A model generated the notes under the pieces. It did not search any database, was not told the DNA's origin, and saw only the letters and a list, made by a program, of their open reading frames with translations. 64,000 nt of DNA from Clarkia xantiana subsp. parviflora (lineage: Eukaryota; Streptophyta; Magnoliopsida; Myrtales; Onagraceae): assembly GCA_036873135.1 (NCBI GenBank), contig JAPTYO010000008.1:32576761-32640760 (forward strand), read 5' to 3'. Below are positions 45,407 through 56,765 of this stretch, in pieces. Each line of letters opens with the position of its first letter. Position 1 is the stretch's first letter. The position numbers were made by a program, and so were the translations under genes.

Positions 45407-46570
45407 ATGACAGGCAGACGTACGAAGAAGGCGGGTGCGAGCAAGCCGAAGCCGACGAGAAGCCAACCAGGACCTTCTCACATTCCAGATGCAAAGTCTA
45501 CCGCCTCCTCCATGCCAACCGTAAATGCGTCTTCCGCACAGCATGGTCCCGACGTCCAGAACGAGGTACCAGTGCACGAGTTCGAGCAAAGGACGGAGAG
45601 GAACGAAGAGTTCCTACACGGGATGCCAGCTGACGGAGTGCAACAGCGAGCAAGAGGCGCAAGCAACCTGCCACCAGTTACACCTGCCATGATGGCCGCA
45701 CTGGAAGAGCTCCTCGAATTTAGGGAGACTCTAAAGAACCAGGGATACATGGCACCCCCGCCACCACCTCCGCCAGCTAGCGAGCATGCTGCACCTACGA
45801 GGGAGATGTCGCATGATATCAACCATCAAGAGTCGCAGCATCCAGAAGGCGAATGATATTCTTAAGGTACTTACCAGTACCGGCAGGCAAGGCAGGAAGC
45901 AACACATTCATACACTCCAAGTGTTGGTGTGAACCAGCAACATCAAGGAGTAAGATGGAAGCAACCCCCTGTGAACAACTCACAACGGCCACAAAAGAAA
46001 GGCAACTTCAAGTCAGCAAGCCATGCCGACATGCACAAGGAAGGAAATTTCAAGGAAGCAAGCCGTGCTCATACATACAATGAAGGGTGGAGGAAGCCCG
46101 CATGCAACAGTGACATCCCAGTCACGGGACTTACGGCTAAGTTCTTGGAAGAGATGATCGAAAAGAAGATGAAGCAGTCAAAGATGAAGAGAATGCATGC
46201 CCTTGAAGAGAACGCGTCGCATCCGTTCTCCGACGAGCTAGTTTACAGCCGCGTCCCAGATGCTCTCTACCGAGTTGGAGGAGAGAAATACAGAGGAAAA
46301 GGAGATCCGATCGAACATGTTCAACAACATGAAGCCTCCTTGCTGGGAAGAACTGACAATCCGCATCATGTCGCCATGACATTCCCCAACACACTTGTGG
46401 GAACTGCCGCACACTGGTTCTTTTCACTACCATGCGGAAGTGTTACATCGTGGGCATACCTGAAGGCGAAGTTTATTCAAAGATACATGGGAGAGCTCAC
46501 ACTCCTAAAGGGACCAAACGCACTGAACGAGGTGGTACAACAAAATGATGACTCGTTAGCGGATTACTAC
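45407..46570 (+). pseudogene. gag of B (first part)
   Basis: The frame opens MTGRRTKKAGASKPKPT and holds the TPAMMAALEELLEFRET segment, a poly-Pro stretch, and then the Ty3-type capsid core: GDPIEHVQQHEASLLG, AMTFPNTLVGTAAHWF, FIQRYMGE, NEVVQQNDDSLADYY. This aligns with T1 gag at residues 225-315. Stops at 45854 (TGA) and about 45866 (TAA) break it. The end is cut by T2, and part of gag between this point and the knuckle at 55231 is deleted. Confidence 0.82.
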
Positions 46571-47243
46571 ATCCTAGCTCCTTCGCTCCACGTGGTCCTG
46601 CAAAGAGGGGATAGACCGGGCGGTGACCCAGAATCCCTCTCCGATGCTTAAATGAGTATCTCGTATGGACTGGCAAGCAGTAATCTCAAAGTGCATAACA
46701 CAACGTAAATGACCTGAGGTGACCTCTGCCTTTTTATAGGCGGAGAGGTACCTCAGTTACCTGGTGAACCGTTGGGGTGGTTAGCCCGTATCCCGTGTAT
46801 CTCGTGCACGATCCCGCCTATCTAGGCCAGATCTTGCTTATCTCGGCCACGCCCCGCGTATCTCGGCCAAGCTCCGCGTATCTCAACTACGCTCCGCGTA
46901 TCTCGGCCACGCCCCGCGTATCTCGGCCTTAACCTCTGATGGCAAGTCCCGACTAACATCGGGGACTCCAGAGTTGTCTCGTTATGTCACCGCTCGGGGC
47001 CCCTCGTCATCGTGACAGGGCCAATCGTTCTCAGGGATTCGTCATCGGGGCCTACTTAAAGGCTTCTCATCGGGAGCTTCCAGCTCACCTATCGGGACCG
47101 ACTCTGTCGGGACCTTTCATCATCGGGACTCCCTACGTCGGGACCCGTCACCTGGGTCATCTTGACCTTCATTTGTGGCCCAGTGGGCCTGTTCGCCGTT
47201 TCCTCGTCGTTAAAGGGCCTAACGGCCATAGCAGAACCCATCA
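46571..47243 (-). repeat. 3' LTR of T2, missing its outer 41 bases
   Basis: It is collinear with 54538-55210 with only a handful of differences. It contains a tandem of about 20-base units (tctcggccacgccccgcgta) at about 46805-46926. TATA on the minus strand at 46732-46738. Confidence 0.92.
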
Positions 47244-47258
47244 TTTGCCCCCAAAACA
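47244..47258 (-). other. polypurine tract of T2
   Basis: The minus strand reads GTTTTGGGGGCAAA directly before the LTR start TGATGGGTTC. Confidence 0.8.
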
Positions 47259-47625
47259 TGAGGGACTTACAGTTCGTCGTGTCTTCTCAGCTCCCGACCT
47301 CCCGACGTCGAAGTCGGGGATTTTTCCCTTGGTATGGTCACTTAGTGTGAGTCTTCTTGTTTACGTTTCCTCACTACCTTGTGGATAACTGCCAAATCCG
47401 AGAGGACTCCTCGGTTCCCCAGCCATTTAATGCAGCAGATAACGAAGCGACGTCTTCAGTACTCGTGCCTGATTTTTCGCGCCTGCTTTTTCTGAAAAGT
47501 GCTTTTCAGGCTGTTTCATCATTGCGTCCGTTGCCATTCTGCACGTTTCATCTCAACGGTTCAGATCAGAACGCTTCAACTTCGACGATTCAGATCGAAG
47601 CGTCCCTTCGACTGTCCTCTTCGTC

Positions 47626-47632
47626 TATAAAA
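47626..47632 (+). promoter_or_regulatory. TATA box of the antisense gene in T2
   Basis: TATAAAA sits about 165 bases before the ATG at 47792, at a good distance for a start site near 47657. It is on the strand opposite to T2 gag-pol and about 385 bases outside the LTR boundary, so it would be an independent promoter. Confidence 0.65.
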
Positions 47633-47791
47633 CCCTAACCGTGGGCATAGTTTCACTTTTACCGTCTCCGAATTTTCAAAAGCTTTCTGCAATTTCTCTG
47701 CAAATTCAAGCTCTGCGATTCTGAAGATCTTGGTGTTCCTCCGATCATTTTTCCGGCAACGCCAAGTTCACTCCTTCAACCTTCAATCATC

Positions 47792-48203
47792 ATGTCTGGT
47801 AAGGGTTTCTTCTTTATTGTTCGCTTATCTTCTCCCTTAATTTCTGCTTGATTTGTTCGCAATTTCCCGGAAAACCCAATGTCCCTTTCCCTGGCTGCTT
47901 TCAGACAGTGAATCCGGTTCCGATGGAAGGAAGCTCTTTAACTTCGACTATGCTCTGAACGAAATCTCCAGCACCGCCTACGATGCAGCTCTTCGGGAAG
48001 GATGCATCATCTCCACCGGAGAAGCCGATGCTCAAGGCAGGAAATGCATACCACAAGTTCAGAGTGAAGAGGAGCTACTTCTTCATCGAAAACTCCTCGA
48101 TCCCATGACCCCGATAGTCAATCCTCCAGCGGCTGACCCTGTGGGGAATTTTGCCACAGACCTTGTGGACCCTGTTCCCCTTGATGCCGCCAACAAGGAT
48201 TAG
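47792..48203 (+). CDS. antisense gene of T2, short spliced form (101 aa)
   Basis: Exon 1 is only ATGTCTG (47792-47798). The intron 47799-47904 starts GTAAGG and ends CTGCTTTCAG. Exon 2 (47905-48203) continues in frame, giving MSDSESGSDGRKLFNFDY at the start and LVDPVPLDAANKD at the end. The 3' untranslated region shares ggccttcgagcc with that of the T1 gene. Compared with B, the conserved domain and the coiled coil are missing, so it looks like an internal deletion that joined the N- and C-terminal parts without breaking the frame. It is open even though the sense gag-pol of this copy is riddled with stops. Function unknown. Confidence 0.62.
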
Positions 48204-48339
48204 GCCTAACTGCTTATCGCTAGAATCCTTGTATTCTCCTCCTTTTTGTAATCATCGGGCCTTCGAGCCCTATTAATATCAGACTTTCTTAGTTCCGATT
48301 TTTTCATTGCACTTCTCCAAGTGGCTTTACTATACTTTC

Positions 48340-48870
48340 TTAAGTCGAAACCTCGACACTTAAGATATTCTCATACATCACTTAAGACGATTTACTAACT
48401 TGCACCACTTAAGGCGACTTACCATCATGCACCACTTAAGGCGACTTTCCAATACTCAGAATAAATCCAAGAATCACGCATCACTTAAGACGGCTTAATC
48501 TCGTGCATCACTTAAGACGACTTTATCTCGCGCATCACTCAAGACGACTTTATCTCGTGCACCACTCAAGGCGACTTTTCTCGTGCACTACTCAAGGCGA
48601 CTTTTTTCACGCACCACTCAAGGCGACTTTTTCGTGCACCACTTAAGGCGACTTTTTTCACGCACCACTCAAGGCGACTTTATAACGCTTAGAATAAATC
48701 TAAGAATAGCTCTGTTTGGAAGCAACCTCTTTATTTATTGATGGCACAATAATTCATTTACATCGAATCAAACGATAAATAACATACACCACTTAAGGCG
48801 ATTTTACATCGGGCACCACTTAAGGCGACTTTTCATCGGGCACCACTTAAGGCGACTTTTCATCAAGCAT
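48340..48870. repeat. short tandem array in T2 (caccactcaaggcgactt units)
   Basis: About fifteen units of 25-40 bases with caccacttaaggcgactt or close variants, between the end of the antisense gene and the end of integrase. It occupies the same place as the 50-bp array in T1 but has a different sequence. Confidence 0.88.
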
Positions 48871-50494
48871 AGTGTTTCTTCAAGTGTTCGCCACTAAAAG
48901 AATGCTTTAATACTCTGCCATCGAGGTCTTCCAACTTGTATGCATTCGGGGCTGGCATCCCCACGACCTTGTAAGGTCCTTCCCATTTTGGTGACATCTT
49001 GCCGATCCGATCCAAAAGGGTAAACTCGTTGCGACGCCAAACCAGCTCCCCGACGAAGAATTGTCGGGACTTAACTCGCCGATTGTAATACCTGGCCGTC
49101 GCTAAACGCATTCGAGCCTGGACTTCGTCGGCTTCCCGCCTCTTCTCTTCGAGTAAGTCCAAGTCCAGACGTCTCATTTCATCGTTCGTCAGAGGCTCGT
49201 AATATCTCATCCGATGTGATGCTACGGCCACCTCCACGGGAGCAACAGCCTCCGTGCCATAAACTAGGCCAAACGGAGTCTCCCCAGTTGCTCGTTTGGG
49301 CGTCGTTCTAACGGCCCAAAGCACGTTTTCCAGCTCGTTCAGCCACTTGCCCTTCAAGGCATAGACCCTTTTCTTCAGGCCATCCATCACGATTTTGTTG
49401 GCTGATTCCACCTGGCCATTAGTCTGAGCATGGCGTACAGAAGCTGTCCGATGCTCGATATTCAACTCTTCCAAATACTCCTTCATCTGAGACCCGTTAA
49501 ACGGTGGACCATTGTCGCTGATCACCACCTTAGGAATCCCGTATCTGGACACTATATGGGTCTGGAGGAACTTGACAATCTGGTTTCCTGTCGTTCTGGC
49601 CAATGCCTTTGCTTCTATCCATTTCGAAAAATAATCGATAGCTACAAGTAAATACTTACATTGACCTTGTGCTTGTGGAAGAGGTCCCACCAAGTCGATT
49701 CCCCACTGTGCGAAGGGCCAAGCGCTCTTGATGGACGTCAGATTGGCAGCCGGAGCCATGAAATTCGGGGCGTACCTCTGACACGCGTCACAGGATCGGA
49801 CCAACGCCGTCGCCTCCTTGCTCATCGTAGGCCAATAATAGCCCAAGTTCAGCACTTTCCTCATAATGGATCGGACCCCTTCATGACAAGCCGCGACCCC
49901 TTCATGCACCTCCTTCAGGATTCGATTTGTGTCGGGATCAGCCACACACTTCAAGTACGGAGTTGAGAACCAGCCCTTCTTGTATAGCTGATTGTCCAGC
50001 ATCACGTAATTAGTCGCGATCCGACGTATCCTGTCGGCTACTACTTTATCATCGGGGACTGCCCCCGTAGTCAGGTACGCGACTATCGGGGTCATCCAAG
50101 TGGGCTCCTCCTCCGATCTTGTTTTAATGGCACATACCTGTGTCGGGTCGGTGGTCGATAAGATCACCTTCTCCAAGAAATGCACCTTCCGATTTTCCTC
50201 CAAGGGTGCCCCCAGGGCAAATTTGCTCAAGGCGCCTGCCTCCACGTTTTCCTCCCTCGGGATCGCCTCGATGTGGAAGCTTTTAAAGCTCTCCTTCAAG
50301 GCTTGTACCTCGCGCAGGTACTTCTTCATTATCGGGCTCTTCGCTTCGTATTGCCCTTGAACCTGGTTTACGATCAGGGCCGCGTCACACTTTACTTTCA
50401 AGTGAGCAACTCCTGTACCTTTGGCAATTTTCAGGCCCGTGATAAGAGCCTCATACTCCGCTTCGTTGTTCGTGGCCTTAAACGTTAAAGCCAA
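48863..50494 (-). pseudogene. end of second RNase H and integrase of T2
   Basis: 543 codons. The start is the second half of the archaeal-type RNase H (ATNNEAEYEALITG, VKCDAALIV), whose last acidic position is changed: VEAGALS here against VEADALS in T1. Integrase follows with HHCC at residues 197, 204, 235, 238 and the triad D267, D327, E363 (WGIDLVG, ISDNGPP, NGQVESAN). This stretch is continuous where T1 has its frameshift. Integrase itself looks intact, but it has no working upstream frame. Confidence 0.92.
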
Positions 50495-50500
50495 GGCATA

Positions 50501-50728
50501 TCAGAGCGGCTCACCTTGGCCTGGTGGTATCAACACAAAGCCTGTTCCTGATCCGTCTGAACTTGAGGAGCCATCCGTGTACATCTCCCAGGTATTTTCC
50601 TCGTTTGGCTGTTCTGATTGCTCTGCCTTCTCTGGTTGTTCTTCTGTCGGGACCTCCATGGTTGCCCCCTCTACAGGGCCCGCTTCTTCAAGATCGGGGG
50701 CTGTAGATTCTGCTATGAAATCCGCCAA
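50501..50728 (-). pseudogene. linker and start of second RNase H of T2
   Basis: It carries MADFIAEST and the RNase H start WEMYTDGSSSSDGSG. It ends at a TGA (where T1 has CGA for Arg) just before the next frame, and begins after a one-base loss near 50755. Confidence 0.88.
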
Positions 50729-52014
50729 AGCCTGGCCCTTAATAGCCGTTTTGGAGCAAAGTGTATGCGAAACTCACTAAGCTCGACTGCCCACTTCACT
50801 AATCTCCCCGACGCATCCGGTCGGTTCAAAAAATGCTTCAGAGGTTGGTTCGTCAGCACAGTAATCTCGTGTGCATGGAAATAAGGCCTCAGCTTCCGAG
50901 CAGTTATAATCAGCGCAAAGAGATACTTCTCAACAGCAGGATAATTCAATTCAGACTTGGCAAATGCCTTGCTTACATAATAGACGGGGACTTGATTACC
51001 CTCGACAACCTTCACTAATACAGAGCTAATGGCTAATTCAGAAACAGCCAAATAAAGATAGAGCGGCTCGCCTGGAACCGGCTTCGCCAACGGCGGGAGG
51101 GTGCGGAGGTGCTGCTTGAGTGCCTGGAACGCTTCTTCACATTTGGCGGTCCACTCAAACTTCTTGTTGGCCCCCAGGACTTCGAAAAATGGCATTGATC
51201 GGTCACTTGCCTTGGACAGGAAGTGATTCATTGCAGCCAGTCGGCCATTCAGCACTTGCACCTCCCGATGGTTTATCGGAGACTGCATCTCCTCGATCGT
51301 CCTCAGCTTCTCGGGGTTCACCTCAATTCCCCTTTGGCTCTCCATAAAGCCCAAAAATTTCCCTGAGTGGACTCCGAAGGCGCATTTTGTCGGGTTTAAA
51401 CGAACCTGATGAAGCCTCATCCGCTCAAACGCCATGGCTAGGTTGTGAACATGATCCTCAGCCTGTCGGGACTTCACCAGCATATCATCCACGTAAGCCT
51501 CCATGGTATCCCCTAGCATATCTCCAAACAGCTTGTTCACCATCCGCTGGTAGGTTGCCCCGGCATTGATCAACCCGAAAGGCATGACATCGTAGTGATA
51601 GATGTCACTGTCTGCATAAAATACTGTATGAGGAGCGTCTTCCTTAGCCATTTTGATCTGGTTATAGCCCGAATATGCATCCATAAAGCTCAACAGCTCA
51701 TGTCCCGACGTGGCATCCACCAGCTGGTCGATTCTCGGGAGCGGGTAACAGTCCTTCGGGCAAGCCTTATTCAGGTCGCGGAAATCAACACACATCCGCC
51801 ATTTCTCGTTGGTCTTCTTTACCAGTACCAGATTAGCAACCCAAGTCTGGAATCGGAGCTCTTTGATAAACCCAGCATCGAGCAACCTGCCCACCTCCTG
51901 CTGGATCGCAATCTTCTTGTCTGTGCCCATTGGACGCCTTTTCTGCGTGATAGGTTTGATCGCGGGATCTATCTTCAACTCGTGTACGATCACATCGGGG
52001 CTGATTCCTGGCAT
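50713..52014 (-). pseudogene. reverse transcriptase and first RNase H of T2
   Basis: It contains MGTDKKIAIQQEVGRLLDAG, FRDLNKACPKDCYPLPRIDQ, SFMDAYSGYNQI, the catalytic YVDD and the degenerate first RNase H (YLYLAVSELAISSVLV, no Asp at the first position). A one-base loss in a G run near 52020-52024 cuts it from the protease frame, and another near 50755 cuts it from the linker. Confidence 0.92.
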
Positions 52015-52832
52015 GTCGCTCGGGACCAGGCAAACAGCTCCTTGAACTCTTTCAGCAGATCGATCAACTCTCGTGCTGTCTCTTCGGTCAAAGCAGAGCC
52101 AATTTTCACCTTCCTCTGAGGTCCGTCAATCTCAACTTCTTTTAGATCCTCCACGGGGGCGGGACGCCCAAACTCCTCTCTGGGATCAGTATTTGTCGGT
52201 AGGACAGTCATGGCCTCTCGTCTCCTCCTTCGGGTGGCGTTGACATAACATTTTCGGGAAGCCACCTGGTCGCCCTTGACCTCTCCGACTCCATGGTCAG
52301 TCGGGAACTTCATCTTCTGGTGTACAGTCGAGGCAACCGCCATCAGGGGGTTGATGGTAGTTCTCCCGATGATCGCGTTGTAAGTCCCCGCGGAATCAAC
52401 TACTACAAACTCCACGTTCCTCCTCTCTGATTTCCATCCGCTACCAAACTCCACTGGTAGGGTGATCACCCCTAGCGGATAGGAGGTGGAACCAGAGAAT
52501 CCGACCATCGGGAAGTTCGCTTCCTTCAGGTCCTTCTTCGTTTTCCCTATGGCCTCTAGTGCATCCATGAACAGAATATCGGAGGAGCTCCCTCCGTCGA
52601 TCAGAATCCGTTTCATCTTGTACCCGTTCATATCCAAGGTCACGACCAGAGCGTCATCGTGCGGAGTTTCCACGCCTATGAGATCCTCCAACGAAAAGGA
52701 GATCACCATTTCTTCCTTCAGGGTCCAGGATCGGGACCTCTTGCCCAACACCACAGCAGCCGGGATTCTGGAGGCGTAAATCTCCCGGGAGGACGAGGTA
52801 TCACCTCCTGCGGCAAATCCTCCATGAATCAC
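51990..52832 (-). pseudogene. protease region of T2
   Basis: It contains VIHGGFAAGG, TPHDDALVVTLD, the active-site motif ILIDGGSSSDIL, SYPLGVITLPV and YNAIIGRTTINPL. The same order is found in T1 and in B. It is broken upstream by a TGA and a frameshift in the Arg/Ser-rich segment. Confidence 0.9.
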
Positions 52833-53056
52833 ATTTATAGTGCCCCGCTTCTCCTTACGGGCACCAGAAGACTCCGGGTCGGATCTCTTCTTCTTTGGGG
52901 ACGATCACGGGAACGGGACCGTGATCAGGATCGTGAACGGGATCGGCACCGTTTCTCCCCGACAAACTCCTTAAGCTTCCCCTTCTGGATCAGCTTCTCG
53001 ATCTCCTTCTTAAGTTCCCGACAATGGTTGGTGTCGTGGCCATTCGCGCGATGGAA

Positions 53057-53962
53057 TCAACAGTAGCGGTCGGTGCGGGATCCCAAAAACTCTCCTTCCT
53101 TCTTCGGGGGGTACCTAGAGATACCCTGTCGCTCCATTACCGTTAATACCTCTGCCATAGAGCTGTTGAGAGGAATGTCATGATCCTCCCGCCTGTCCTT
53201 CTTCGAGAAACGCCTATCATCCCTCCGATCAGAGCGACCTCGACCCCGACTGCCCTCGGTTTTATCCTTCGACTTGCGCTCGTCTAAGGGTTTGACCGAC
53301 TGCTTTTCCTTATTCGACTTCGGGGGGTCAAGATCTCCAGCGGCTATCTTCGACTCCTGGACATCGATTTGCCGCTTCACCCTTTTCTGCAGCGCCTCCA
53401 TATTCCACACAGGCTTCTCAGCCACGCTGTGCATCAGGTCGGAACCGTAGGGGGCTGTTAGGTTCCGAATGAAGGTGCGGATGGTTTCACCCTCCGAAAT
53501 TTCCTCGTCAATCTCTGCCACGCTGGCAGTGTACCGCTGGTAATAATGCGCCAGCGACTCGTCGGGCCTCTGTACCACCTGGGTCAGGGACCTCACACTC
53601 TTCAGCAAACGTCTACGACCTTGGTACTGCTGAATGAACCGGTCGTGCATATCAGCCCAGCAGGTGATGCAGCCTGGGGGCAGACTGAAGAACCAGGTCA
53701 GGGCTCTCTCGCCAAGTGTGTTCGGGAACAGCGTACACACAATATCTTCATTCGGGGCTCTGCCCAGACACGCCATGAGGTGCTTCTGGACATGACGAAC
53801 CGGATCTCCCTCACCGTCATACTCCTTAATCGTGGGGATACCCAGCCCTGGCGGGGCAAGGGTATCAATGAGTCGAGGAACGAAGGGATGAGTAGATCGA
53901 TCCCTCAGCTCCGACACCAGCGGCTTCTGCTCTCCCATGCAGATGTTCACGATCTTCACCAC
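53057..53962 (-). pseudogene. gag capsid and knuckle of T2
   Basis: 301 codons aligned with T1 residues 174-473 (PGLGIPTIKEYDGEGDPVRH, TLGERALTWFFSLPPGC, ESLAHYYQRYTAS). It stops at TGA just inside the zinc knuckle, where T1 has CGA. Confidence 0.9.
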
Positions 53963-54459
53963 CTGACGGGGGTGATGGGACCATTAAGGGGAATGGTCCT
54001 GTGCTGTACTGGTCCTGACCCATCAACCACGAATCTCTCTGGCTGAACGGACTCCCCACTCCTGCCCTGGCCTCGGGGTTGAGCCTCGCGAACATTCTGA
54101 GTCTCCGGTGGCGGGGGTGCTTCCTCTTCTAGCGGAGGCATCTCCTCTTGCCTCCTCGCAGCCTCCCTCCGATCTAAGAGGGCCTCCACAGCTGCCAAAA
54201 ACATTGGCATGGCCTCCGCCACAGCCTTCGTCAGGTCCGCCGATGGAGGAGCCACCTGCACCCTATTCCCCTGGTGTTGAGCAGCAGTATCTTCAGGAGC
54301 TTCATTATGCCCCCCTGTTCGAGAGACCTCCGCGGGGAGATTCTGGTCCTCAGCATGCTCTGGTGGTGAATTCAAAGTCGTCGCAGCAGGATGACGGGAA
54401 CCACCAGATTGTCCTTGTCTTCTTTGCTTGCCAGCCACCATTGAACGAGTAGAAGGCAT
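53956..54459 (-). pseudogene. gag N-terminus of T2
   Basis: It starts MPSTRSMVAGKQRR about 20 bases from the primer site, and carries ALLDRREAARRQEE and the VVDGSGPVQHRTIPLNGPI segment shared with T1. A small deletion near 53968 shifts the frame. Confidence 0.88.
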
Positions 54460-54478
54460 ATCAGCTTTTTGTTACGCT

Positions 54479-54495
54479 TCCCACAGATGGCGCCA
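54479..54495 (-). other. primer binding site of T2
   Basis: On the minus strand TGGCGCCATCTGTGGGA. It matches the T1 site except for a G-to-A change at base 8, which weakens the match to the tRNA end. Confidence 0.78.
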
Positions 54496-54496
54496 A

Positions 54497-55210
54497 TGTT
54501 GGATCACGGTGGAACTCCGGTACGGTCTTTGACGGCGATCCTAGCGCCTTCGCTCCACGTGGTCCTGCAAAGAGGGGATAGACCGGGCGGTGACCTAGAA
54601 TCCTCTCCGATGCTTAAATGAGTATCTCGTATGGACTGGCAAGCAGTAATCTCAGAGTGCATAACACAACGTAAATGACCTGAGGTGACCTCTGCCCTTT
54701 TTATAGGCGGAGAGGTACCTCAGTTACCTGGTGAACCGTTGGGGTGGTTAGCCCGTATCCCGTGTATCTCGTGCACGATCCCGCCTATCTAGGCCAGATC
54801 TCGCTTATCTCGGCCACGCCCCGCGTATCTCGGCCACGCTCCGCGTATCTCAACTACGCTCCGCGTATCTCGGCCACGCCCCGCGTATCTCGGCCTTAAC
54901 CTCTGATGGCAAGTCCCGACTAACATCGGGGACTCCAGAGTTGTCTCGTTATGTCACCGCTCGGGGCCCCTCGTCATCGTGACAGGGCCAATCGTTCTCA
55001 GGGATTCGTCATCGGGGCCTACTTAAAGGCTTCTTAACGGGAGCTTCTAGCTCACCTATCGGGACCGACTCTGTCGGGACCTTTCATCATCGGGACTCCC
55101 TACGTCGGGACCCGTCACCTGGGTCATCTTGACCTACATTTGTGGCCCAGTGGGCCTGTTCGCCGTTTCCTCATTGTTAAAGGGCCTAACGGCCATAGCA
55201 GAACCCATCA
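54497..55210 (-). repeat. 5' LTR of T2
   Basis: 714 bases; on the minus strand it starts TGATGGGTTCTGC and ends CCAACA. TATAAAA on the minus strand at 54699-54705. The 20-base unit array lies at about 54786-54895. Confidence 0.93.
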
Positions 55211-56070
55211 GAAAGGAAAAAGACAAATGGTGCGAAAACCATAAAGTCTATGGCCACAAAACGGACAGCTGTGTCAGCCTAAGATTCCGTGTAAACAACT
55301 TCGTCTTCAAAGGAGAAATCAAGCAATATGTAGATCAAGGCGACAAGCGCCAAAAGAAGAACCATGCTGAGCCATCCAGAAAGATGAACAAAGAAAAGGA
55401 GAAAATGAACGACAATCCGCCACCTGCGAAGCGTGGCGTCATTAATGTGATTCATGGAGGGCCAGCTGCAGGGGGAAGCATTTCTAATGCTCGTGATGTC
55501 TACGCTGCACAACTACAAGTTTTTCCCAAGTATGGAAAAAGACGCCAACCAGAGAAGGAAGACGTGATCATCCCATTTTCAAACGCTGACAAGAAGCACA
55601 TAGTCTACCCCCACGATAATGCTCTTGTCATTACGATGGATGTCAACGGATAAAACGTGCGAAGGATATTGGTGGATGGTGGAAGTGCCGCATACTTACT
55701 GCATGTAGAAGTTATCAAGAAATTGGGAAAAACGGAAGCGTATCTTTCGCCAAGTACATTCCCGCTAGTCAGCTTCGCAGGAGCTGCAACTTACCCGTTG
55801 GGTATGATCACACTGCCAGTCATCCTGGGAGAAGGTTGGAAGGCGCTTTGTATCAATGTCACATTTGTAGTGGTAAGCACCTTAGGAGCATACAACGGCA
55901 TCCTAGGAAGAACGACAATCAACCCGCACGACATCGTGCCGTCCACTGCCCACCAAAAGATGAAGTTCCTAACTCCTCATGGGATTGGCGAGGTGCTAGG
56001 CGACCAAACAGCCGCACGGAAGTGCTACGTCAACGCTCTAAGGAAGATGAAGCAGTGTCCATTTCCATGA
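55211..56070 (+). pseudogene. zinc knuckle and protease of B
   Basis: After T2 the B frame resumes with KWCENHKVYGHKTDSC (knuckle 55231-55272, C-x2-H-x4-H-x4-C), then VINVIHGGPAAGG, YPHDNALVITMDVNG, a TAA at 55651-55653, RRILVDGGSAA (active-site Asp present), TYPLGMITLPV and YNGILGRTTINP. This is the same module order as the T1 protease. The frame runs off at 56070 and the reading shifts to another frame near 56050. Confidence 0.88.
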
Positions 56071-56765
56071 TAGAAGTTGGCGTAAAAACAAAGCTGTTCG
56101 CTTCAAGTGATGATGATGAGGGAAAAAATGAGTTAACACCAAGAGCTGGAATCGATAGGATACTCTTCCCAACAAGACAAAGCGTCCTAGATGTCAGACA
56201 AGGACAAGAAGAGTCCATCACAGCTTACTTTAGGAGGTTCGCCCAAAATGCAGCTGCACTAAGGGCAGCCAAAAAAGAAGTCATCACCGCGTTTTACTTG
56301 AACATGAACGCGCCAACGTTTTTGCTGTTCGGAAGAATGTATGGATGGCGTACAACCAAGACGATGGCATGCCTGAAAGATAAGTTGGAAACCGCAATAT
56401 CTTGTGAGCGCAAGCCGGGATGGGGTACACCTCTCAGCTCGAATCAGGAAGCTCAGACTTCAAGAGAACCAGGAAGCTCAAGCGTCGAATACCCTGACAT
56501 CTTCACTCCCTTAAACATGGAGGTTGAAGAGATATACATTAAGCTCCTGGAAAACAAGCTTCCGGGTCCACTTGAGCCGACTACTGCCTTCCTAGGTAGA
56601 AACGTCGAAGACTGGTGCCGATACCATCAAACATGGGGGCACCATACTAACAGCTGCTTAACTTTGAGAATGGAGATCGAGGAGATCATTGCACATGGAG
56701 CCTTAGGAAGCTGTGTTGCAAGTGACGATGCTCGTCCGCCACCGAGACATCTCAAAGGGAGATAG
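56055..56765 (+). pseudogene. second gag C-terminal half of B, after protease
   Basis: Where reverse transcriptase should follow, the frame reads DEAVSISMIEVG and then a gag-like segment: FPTRQSVLDVRQGQEESITA, YFRRFAQNAAALRA, LEPTTAFLGRNVEDW and a second knuckle CRYHQTWGHHTNSC (56616-56657). It aligns in style with T1 gag after residue 290. B therefore has the order gag, protease, partial gag. It is open for about 235 codons to a stop at 56763-56765. Element A keeps a decayed version. Confidence 0.75.

Larger units (their letters stand above)
46571..55210 (-). mobile_element. Tat-type Ty3/gypsy element T2, nested in B
   Basis: Minus strand: 5' LTR (55210-54497), primer site, gag to integrase in several broken frames (54459-48863), repeat array, opposite-strand gene (47792-48203), polypurine tract, 3' LTR (47243-46571). 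The 3' LTR lacks its last 41 bases, and the adjoining B gag is also short, so one deletion removed both and with them any target duplication. The LTRs are nearly identical over the shared part, which suggests a fairly recent insertion. Confidence 0.93.

Noticed and set aside
46984..47638. Frames of 62-134 codons in and beside the T2 LTR
   Set aside because: The first two lie in LTR sequence; the third (47357-47638) overlaps the promoter region of the antisense gene, and none has a domain.
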